From NCBI GenBank assembly GCA_947650365.1, contig OX393557.1, forward strand, positions 52,369,472-52,433,471: DNA of 64,000 bases, in the 5' to 3' direction. The notes beneath the pieces are model-generated. The model saw only the letters and a list, made by a program, of their open reading frames with translations, was not told the origin of the DNA and searched no databases. The translations under genes and the position numbers were made by a program. This stretch comes from Chamaelirium japonicum (Eukaryota > Streptophyta > Magnoliopsida > Liliales > Melanthiaceae). Positions 57,750-64,000 of this stretch are shown here, piece after piece. The first letter of the stretch is position 1. Every line of letters starts with the position of its first letter.

Positions 57750-58130
57750 CTATCCCATTTGAAATCATGTGTGATGCATCAGATCATGCTATTGGAGCTG
57801 TTTTGGGACAAAGAGTAGATAAGTTGCCCCATGTAATCTATTATACGAGTCGTACTCTAAATGATGCACAGCTAAACTACACTACAACTGAAAAAGAATT
57901 GTTAGCTGTAGTCTTTGTCCTAGAGAAGTTTCGACCTTATTTGATAGGATCTAAAGTCATCGTGTATACAGATCATGCAGCTTTACGGTACCTTCTTTCT
58001 AAAAAAGATACCAAAGCTCGATTGATTCGATGGATCCTTTTATTACAAGAATATGATTTAGAAATTCGAGACAAGAAGGGTAGCGAAAATGTAGTCGCAG
58101 ATCATCTCTCTAGGTTAAACTTAGATTCCT
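57750..58130 (+). pseudogene. RNase H domain of the Athila-like element
   Basis: Follows the RT domain and the thumb/connection segment ([19 protein letters not shown]). Motifs: [15 protein letters not shown] with the first acidic residue, [22 protein letters not shown] with the catalytic Glu, and [12 protein letters not shown] with the second Asp, then the VVADHLSRL end. The domain removes the RNA strand during reverse transcription. All motifs are in one uninterrupted stretch with RT. Confidence 0.9.
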
Positions 58131-58369
58131 TTAGTAAGGAACTCCCTCTACATGAAAGTTTTCCCGATGAGCAGTTGCTACAAATCTCTAAGCTCCCATG
58201 GTTTGCAGATATAGTAAATTACCAAGTCACTGAAGAGATACCTAGTCATTGGTCGAAACAGGATAAATCTAAATTCTTATCTGAGGTAAAATATTTCTTC
58301 TGGGAAGACCCCTACCTTTTTAAATATTGTCCTGACCAAATCATTCGAAGATGTATCCCTGATCATGAG

Positions 58370-59485
58370 CATAATAGTGTGATATCATTTTGCCATTACT
58401 ATGCTTGTGGCGGCCATTTTAGTGCTAAAAAGACAGCTGCCAAGATTCTGCAATGTGGATTTTACTGGCCCACGATGTTTAAAGATTGTCATGCATTTTG
58501 TGTTAGTTGTGAACGATATCAAAAGCTTGGCAAAATAACCAATCGAAATATGATGCCCCTGAATCCTATTTTGATAGTTGAAATTTTTGACGTTTGGGGT
58601 ATAGATTTTATAGGGCCATTTCCAAGCTCTTTTGGAAATTTATATATCTTGCTTGCGGTTGATTATGTGTCAAAATGGGTTGAGGCAATACCGACCAAGA
58701 CCAATGATAGCCAAGTAGTGATCAAGTTTGTCAAAGATTATATATTTAGTCGGTTCGGGACACCTAGGACGATCATAAGTGATGGCGGAAGCCATTTTTG
58801 TAATAGCACCTTCGATAGATTAATGAAAAAATATTCAGTCACCCATAAGGTTGCTACACCCTATCATCCACAAACAAGTGGCCAAGTGGAAGTTTCAAAT
58901 ATACAGATCAAGCAAATTCTAGAGAAAACTGTAAATCCAAATCGAAAAGACTGGTCGGTACGATTGATAGATGCGTTATGGGCCTATCGAACTGCTTACA
59001 AAACTCCGCTAGGAATGTCCCCATATAGGCTTGTGTATGGTAAGGCTTGCCACTTGCCAGTTGAATTGGAACATAGGGCCTACTAGGCAATCAAGACATT
59101 CAACTTTGATTTACCTTCAGCCGGTAACCTTCGAAAGCTACAATTGAATGAGCTTGATGAAATACGAAATGATGCATATGAAAATGCAAAAATCTATAAG
59201 GAGCGGATGAAAGCAACACACGATAAATCCATCCTAAGAAAGTCATTCGAACCGGGTATGAAAGTTCTCTTGTACAATTCCAGATTAAATTTGTTTCCTG
59301 GAAAATTAAGATCTCGTTGGTCTGGCCCCTTTATAGTTCGCGTAGTTCATTATCATGGGGCCATAGAAATTGAGAATCTCCAGAATGGTGATATTTTCAA
59401 AGTAAATGGGCAAAGGCTAAAGCCATTTTTAACAGATAAGGTTATAGAGGAGATCCTTTTACAAGATCCTCTGTACATTGACTAA
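58370..59485 (+). pseudogene. Integrase region of the Athila-like element
   Basis: N-terminal HHCC zinc-finger segment near 58390-58515 (HYYACGGHF...CVSCERYQ). The catalytic core runs from about 58590 (WGIDFIGPF, first Asp) through IISDGGSHF near 58780 (second Asp) to the [13 protein letters not shown] block near 58880 (Glu). The C-terminal GPF/Y-type segment is near 59240-59440 ([32 protein letters not shown]). There is no chromodomain, in line with Athila/Tat relatives rather than chromoviruses. The enzyme would insert the DNA with a 5-bp duplication, as observed at the element ends. The region is not entirely uninterrupted and is treated as a fossil. Confidence 0.9.
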
Positions 59486-59818
59486 TCCCATATGAACCAT
59501 GTCGGGCTAACGACATTAAACTTAGCACTTACTGGGAGGTAACCCAGATTGCATGATTCATATTTTTATAAACTTTCGTAAAAAAAAAATTTAAATTAAA
59601 ATAAAATAAAAATAAAAATTTATGTGTACATGTTTTTTTCGTCATTTTTATATTATCATTTTTGTTGTGATTTCTATATAACAAGACCTGGTATTATCTT
59701 ATCGTTTTCAGGATAGACCTAGTTCATTCAAAATCTCACGAGGAGTGCACCCCTGCGTCTTAACTACAACGAGACATTCTATATATCAAGGGAGGTTTGC
59801 TAGTAAACATTTGCATTC
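59486..59818 (+). other. Intergenic segment between integrase and 3' frame
   Basis: Holds the word CTGGGAGGTAACCCAG at 59532-59547, an inverted repeat conserved after pol in Athila-type elements. An A-rich block follows at 59580-59625, and a pyrimidine-rich stretch ends TTATCGTTTTCAG at 59711, a good splice-acceptor sequence about 100 bases before the next start codon. Confidence 0.65.
59699..59711 (+). promoter_or_regulatory. Candidate splice acceptor before the 3' frame
   Basis: TTATCGTTTTCAG followed by G matches the plant 3' splice-site consensus, with a T-rich tract upstream. Together with the leader donor at 53605 it would join the leader to the 3' frame, as known for env-like frames in Athila relatives. 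Not shown to be used. Confidence 0.45.
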
Positions 59819-60337
59819 ATGTCTACATCTGATAATCTTGTCTCATCACTTTCACACCTAGAATTAGAGGATGATGTTGATAACCATTTTGAACGATCAA
59901 ATCTGTTTGAAACCATTGGATGCCTTATGGATTATAATCTATCTGTTACTATTTTAGTGGATAGCAGTAGCTGCAATAATTTAATTTCTAAATCTTTTGC
60001 TGATATACTCGATATAGAACAAATCCTCATCAAAGCACCATATTCATTAGCATGGCTGTTTAAGGCTCCCACAATAGATGTCACACATAGGGTTTACCCA
60101 GCCATATCAATTCAGGATTACTCTGATGTAATCTCTCTTGACATAGCACTCATGGATTCTTATGATATAGTACTCGGTCGACCTTGGTTATACGATCGCC
60201 ACATTCTGTACGAAGGGCGACTTAACACTATGAACGTTCTTTTTCAGCATAAATTTTTCACACTCTGGCCTCAACGCCTGCTATTCCATAATATCATATC
60301 CCTACCACTGATCGAGGACATTGAGGGCAATGTCTAA
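59819..60337 (+). CDS. Extra 3' frame with a second retropepsin-like domain
   Basis: A 172-residue frame in the slot where Athila relatives carry an env-like gene. I see no signal peptide or membrane segment, so it does not look like env. Residues about 40-160 resemble the protease part of other plant Ty3 polyproteins: SVTILVDSSSCNNLISKSFAD (the strand-turn segment of retropepsins), a THRVYPAISI strand, then DIALMDSYDIVLGRPWLYDR and EGRLNTMNVLF, the LGRPW-YDR...GRxNT pattern known from gag-pol of a lineage unlike this element's own protease. It may have been captured from another element. The first 35 residues are acidic and unrecognised. It lies downstream of a candidate splice acceptor. Function is unknown; treated as part of a fossil element. 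Confidence 0.65.
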   Translation: MSTSDNLVSSLSHLELEDDVDNHFERSNLFETIGCLMDYNLSVTILVDSSSCNNLISKSFADILDIEQILIKAPYSLAWLFKAPTIDVTHRVYPAISIQDYSDVISLDIALMDSYDIVLGRPWLYDRHILYEGRLNTMNVLFQHKFFTLWPQRLLFHNIISLPLIEDIEGNV

Positions 60338-60471
60338 TTTAGGTTTGAGGGTGATTTTCATTACTTGCATCTGGCGTTTTAATTTAGTACGTATTGGCAT
60401 ATTTTATTAAAAAAAAAATTAAATTAAAATTGAAATTAAAAAAAAAAAATTGCATCAACTTACGCTGTAGT

Positions 60472-60522
60472 GGGACAGCTCGGCACATACGTCTTGGCGT
60501 ATGCGTGTCTCGTCTGTAGTCC
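60472..60522 (+). repeat. Hairpin module, copy 2
   Basis: AGCTCGGCACATACG, a six-base loop, CGTATGCGTGTCTCGTCTG. The CATACG/CGTATG stem has a different sequence from the leader copy but the same design and the same flanking words, and an outer GGGAC/GTCCC pairing encloses it. Confidence 0.6.
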
Positions 60523-61248
60523 CCTACCAAAACTACAGGGTTCATATAGAAATCTATAGGAATTTGCATTTGCATGTTTTTATTTTCTTTTCATATTTTA
60601 GTTTCTTATCGTATTACTTTTGCCTTCTGTTTCGTTATTTAAAATATATATATATATTTCTATATATATTTCACCTTTATTTTAGGTTTTGTAATATAAT
60701 TTTATTGTACTCAAATATGACTATAAGGCACCTGGTAATCAAGGTATAAAGTCCAAGGATTAGCTAGAAAAAGTATGTCTAATATGGTTCTGACCCTTAG
60801 TAACCTTTTAGAGATTGTCAAAACAAACTAGACTTGACCTTTCACTTCACATCTGGCTTACACCTCTAGGGTCTAGATTCAAAGCTTTCATTTCGGCCTA
60901 ATAGTCAACTAGAGTCCTGATGAACCATGCGGATCTGGTTCACGTGGTAAAAAAAAAAGAAAAGGAAAAGTACTACTATAGATCACCAGTGAATTCTAAG
61001 GTATAGCGGAAAGGGTTACCTATTAGCAGGGTCTAGGACCTAATTATGTAAAAGTCTTAACCTGTATGCCCTAATATAAGTGAAGCCTGGTCGATAGGGT
61101 ATGAGAATGATCCTATGGATGCAGAGTGAATCAAATATAAAGGCAACATGAGGATGGCTACCTAACTCATGAGAGCGTTGGCAGCGTGTCATGGGCATAG
61201 AGTGCAGCTAGCATGATACAAGTTAGGAAGGGATATATAATTAGATCC

Positions 61249-61300
61249 AGAAAAAAAAAAAGATCGAAAAAAAAAGAAAAAAAAGAAAAAAAAAAGAAAA
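61249..61300 (+). repeat. Purine tract
   Basis: About 50 bases of A with scattered G, broken only by one TC. It sits about 640 bases before the 3' LTR, so it is not the plus-strand primer site; it may be a slippage-grown tract. Confidence 0.8.
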
Positions 61301-61926
61301 TAGTGTGAAAGCTATCGCTATAAATAATGTGGGAAAATTGGAATATCACATATAAAGCCGAAAGGTATTAAGGTGAATATCCACAACTCTCACTAGCCTG
61401 TCTAGATTAGCTGGTTTTGACTCAGGTTCTAAGGTTGACTTTGACCGTTCTAGGAGACTGTTAGAATGTTATGAATGTAGAGAACCAAACCCCCAGTTGT
61501 GTTTTGCCCAGACAGCACCGTGCACTCGAGCATAGTTGACCTTGATCTTTTCTAACGGGACACTAATAGTTAGAACCTAAAGTGCTTACTTCAAAAGCCG
61601 AAGCTTGGGCTAGATACCTTGTGAGTCTTGTGCCTTAGAAATTCTATTTTTGAGTACTTTTTAATTATTCTACGAAACCGACTTTTCTTATTTATTATGT
61701 ATATTTTCAAAAAAAAAAAAATTTAAAAAAAGTTTGAATTTTGTGGGTAGATTCACTGCAAACCCTCACGAGACAAAACTCGTCCACTGGGGGCAACCCA
61801 GGGGTTTAACGGCTTGTTGCACGTGCTAAGTGCAGTCGCGATTCCTGCGAAAGTGAGTTAGGAGTTTTTATTTTGTCATTTACTTTGTTTATTTTTCTTT
61901 TCTTACTCGAGGGCGAGCAAGATTTA

Positions 61927-61938
61927 GGTTTGGGGGTG
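61927..61938 (+). other. Polypurine tract before the 3' LTR
   Basis: GGTTTGGGGGTG directly abuts the 3' LTR start. A G-rich tract in this position primes plus-strand DNA synthesis in LTR elements. A near-copy (GGTTTGAGGGTG) occurs at 60342-60353. Confidence 0.7.
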
Positions 61939-63926
61939 TGTTGAGCGGCCAATTTGTGCGAATTATCCTTTTTGTATTATACATATATCATCAGTTTACT
62001 ACGTAAAACTTTCATACTACACGTAAACTGCATAATTATCTTTGCACCACTGCTTAGTAGACTTTCATACGAACACAGTTATATATTGGTTTGCTCTCAT
62101 ACGATACATGCATGAAAAATACGAAGTCTGATAAAACAAATAATTCTTTTTGTCGATAATCGTTTTGAAATCTTACACGCATCATTTCATGTGTGTTTTC
62201 CAGGGAACTAATCCGATTATCGATGCAGTCAGCTCAAGAGCGTTATGATCAAGCCATGGATATTCTCACAGCGATCTGATCGAGGGTGCACAGCACGTTT
62301 GAGGACTTTGCTGAAGAACGATAAGGAAAATGATACTTGAAAGAATCTAGCCGAGAGGAGACATCAACAAGCAGCTGCACCGCATGACTTGAACCAGAAG
62401 ATGACTACACACATGCAAACGAGCAATGATGGAGTTGATTCGGATGATGGTAAGCAAGTTTCCTACGTGCCCCCAAACCCCCTATTTTCCTGGCGTCCAA
62501 CACTCCCATACAGACCTCATCGCAGCCATTCTTTTCCCTCACATCAACCCAACCTGAGTGCACCAAACCATTCCTTATAGCCATGCATGGAAACCCACAT
62601 CACACCTTCTCCCCCATTGATCATCGCCGTCCGATCCAACAATCCCATGCATGCATTACCCATGCACGTTCATTTCATCAAATGACAGCCGCCCATTTAC
62701 CATGGAATCCATCAAACCCCAACCATCCGATCCATGATCCCATCCATGCATGCACCCAATATCGCAGCCGCCCAAGCCCTTTAAAACCTGATCGCAGCCC
62801 TTAACCCGGCCCGAACCTGATGGCATGCAACCCATCAGAGCTCCGGATCCTCACCAACCCATCTAATCCCAGCCGTCCCGGACCCTTAAAACCCCATGCA
62901 CCCAGCGGCCCAGCTCTCACCACCGTACACCTTCCATCATCTCTATCTTCATTACCACCGGGGCTGCCATCTAACCACATATCCGAACCCTAGTTGAGAG
63001 GGGGATCTCTCACCTAGGCTCCCGACCATCTTCACCATCTCGAGGCTCTCATGACCGTACACTACCATCGTTCATCTACAACCCGTACCATCTTCGCCGG
63101 TCACGTAATCTTCTCCGACTACGCCAAGGCCATCATCACGAAGCTGCACACCGACATCATCGCCGGGTTCGTCATCAAAAAGAAATAAGCATTCATCGTC
63201 AGTGCTCGCATGGCCATACGAGGCTAACCACCGTATTCTAAGACCTAGATGAAGCCCTGTAGTCAGATCTAAACTCTATTTTTATGTGCTATTTCCATAT
63301 TTTCGTTCGTTCAATGAAATAATGTGATCTTATTTATCTCATTAAAGCTTGATTGAAATTGTATGCAATAAGTCCGATTTATGCTCCGTTATTATCAGGG
63401 TTTTACAGAAGTCGATTTCAAAGTTTTATTCTTCGTTATTACGGAAAGTTTTACGGGGAATTATTACATAGTCTTGGCTTTTGTTATCACTACGAATTTT
63501 ACGGAGGATTACTTCTTCTTATTCCTATGAAGCGAGAAAGATCACTATATTAGTTTATCATAATTGTGCTTCTTATTGAATACCTTCCGCGGGGATAGAT
63601 TGACTTCGAATCTCCATGAGCATCGTGGAAATCATATAAAAATATGGTTTAGATCGCTACATGTGCGGATTCTAGGGCTTAGAATTTCCATCCATATTGA
63701 TTCCAACCTCAATCTTAATTAGCTGTTAGTTTTACTTTCCGTACTTCTCTTTACAAAACAATTTCACAAAAATCAATCATCTTATTAAATTAAAATATAA
63801 AATTAATTAGCTTTAATTTTCCTTTAATTAGTTTTCATCCAAGTCTCTGTGGGATCGACCCGTATTTGCCACTGTCTATCAGATAGACGCCGTGCACTTG
63901 CGGTATAACAATTTAAAATCACAACA
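61939..63926 (+). repeat. 3' LTR of the Athila-like element
   Basis: Begins TGTTGAGCGG and ends CACAACA, so the terminal five bases TGTTG and CAACA form a perfect inverted repeat. Aligns to 51438-53424 over its whole length with about 50-55 differences counted by eye and one single-base length change that I noticed. Carries the same four CATGCATG motifs. Confidence 0.93.
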
Positions 63927-63931
63927 CCTAC
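63927..63931. repeat. 5-bp target-site duplication, right
   Basis: CCTAC, matching 51433-51437. The bases that follow (CTAATCGAATATATACCA) are the satellite landmark expected at this point of the unit. Confidence 0.85.
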
Positions 63932-64000
63932 CTAATCGAATATATACCAATTCCAACCTACTTAGACCCAATTTATCCAACCAATTCCTATCGTTATTTA
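63932..64000 (+). repeat. Satellite array, segment 4 (runs off the window)
   Basis: Continues the unit interrupted at 51437, with the TAACCATATATATACCAA-type landmark, the CCCAATAC-like word and the CCTATCGTTAT word in normal order. The array therefore extends beyond the right edge. Confidence 0.9.

Larger units (their letters stand above)
60338..61926 (+). other. 3' non-coding region of the Athila-like element
   Basis: About 1.6 kb with no convincing frame. It contains a polypurine-like word at 60338-60353, A-rich blocks at 60409-60450 and 61709-61728, hairpin module copy 2 at 60472-60522, a TA run at 60643-60668, a CACGTG box followed by a purine run at 60941-60970, a long purine tract at 61249-61300, and a second CTGGG-CAA-CCCAG word at 61787-61801 next to an ACGAG/CTCGT hairpin. 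Long non-coding tails before the 3' LTR are usual in Athila-type elements. Confidence 0.7.
51438..63926 (+). mobile_element. Athila-like Ty3 LTR retrotransposon, nearly full length, broken coding
   Basis: A 12.5-kb element with two LTRs of about 1.99 kb, a 5-bp target duplication, a tRNA-Asp-type primer binding site, gag, protease, reverse transcriptase, RNase H, integrase and an extra 3' frame, then a polypurine tract. The order PR-RT-RH-IN is that of Ty3/Metaviridae. Athila-type features are the long LTRs, the GTGGGATCGACCCG word near the LTR end, the TGGCACCATTGCCGGGGA primer site, the gag words NPYSNTYNEGW and NHPNFSW, and the CTGGGAGGTAACCCAG word after pol. The structure looks whole, but gag-pol carries roughly half a dozen coding breaks. 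LTR divergence (about 50-55 differences by eye, under 3 percent) suggests an age near 1 million years at the rice LTR rate, more if the host evolves slowly. Confidence 0.92.

Noticed and set aside
59819-60337. An env-like gene in the Athila-like element
   Set aside because: The frame is in the env position but has no signal peptide, no hydrophobic membrane segment and a retropepsin-like pattern instead.
60501-61349. Short Phe/Tyr-rich frames near 60.5-61.3 kb, on both strands
   Set aside because: They are products of T-rich and A-rich tracts in the 3' non-coding part of the element, with no recognisable domain.
1-64000. Telomere-like repeats, because of the CCCATA words
   Set aside because: The plant telomere complement is CCCTAAA. 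The words here are CCCATA, CCCACC and CCTA in irregular order within a 1.22-kb unit, so this is a satellite and not a telomere tract.
1-64000. CRISPR-like array
   Set aside because: Repeats are long, degenerate and contiguous, with no constant spacer structure, and the context is a plant nuclear genome.

Overview
The window looks like nuclear heterochromatin of a flowering plant. It has no recognisable host gene, tRNA or rRNA. It holds one long satellite array broken by three retroelement insertions. The plant assignment rests on three things: an Athila-like Ty3 LTR element with a tRNA-Asp-type primer binding site, a second Ty3 fragment with a Tat-like leader, and a plant L1-type LINE tail with a zinc-binding reverse-transcriptase C-terminal domain. 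I cannot name the species.

Layout: 1-263 is a TA/TACA microsatellite. 264-4248, 6655-20444, 21342-51437 and 63927-64000 are one head-to-tail satellite, always in the same orientation, with a unit of about 1.22 kb (roughly 39 unit equivalents). The + strand is extremely poor in G, about 33 G per 1.2-kb unit in a consensus I composed by eye. Each unit is built from degenerate CCCATA/CCCACC-like words, with fixed landmarks: an A7 tract followed by CCCAATCCAATCC, a CCTAGCTTTATAC block and a TAACCATATGTATACC block. Many units carry small duplications, triplications or deletions, and the stretch from about 9.5 to 14.4 kb is a run of rearranged units. The long open frames on the + strand of the array reflect base composition and are not genes.

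Insertions: (1) 4249-6654, a minus-strand, broken Ty3 (Tat-like) fragment keeping one LTR, the primer binding site and a gag region. (2) 20445-21341, a 5'-truncated LINE on the minus strand with a poly-A tail and an 11-bp target-site duplication. (3) 51438-63926, a 12.5-kb Athila-like Ty3 element with both about 1.99-kb LTRs and a clean 5-bp target duplication. Its LTRs differ at about 50-55 sites (under 3 percent), so it is the most recent datable event. The satellite resumes in register on the far side.

The most unusual part is the 3' third of the Athila-like element. In the place where Athila relatives carry an env-like frame, it has a 172-residue frame that resembles a second retropepsin-type domain of another Ty3 lineage. 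This is preceded by a good splice-acceptor sequence and followed by a second polypurine-like tract and a hairpin module also found in the 5' leader.
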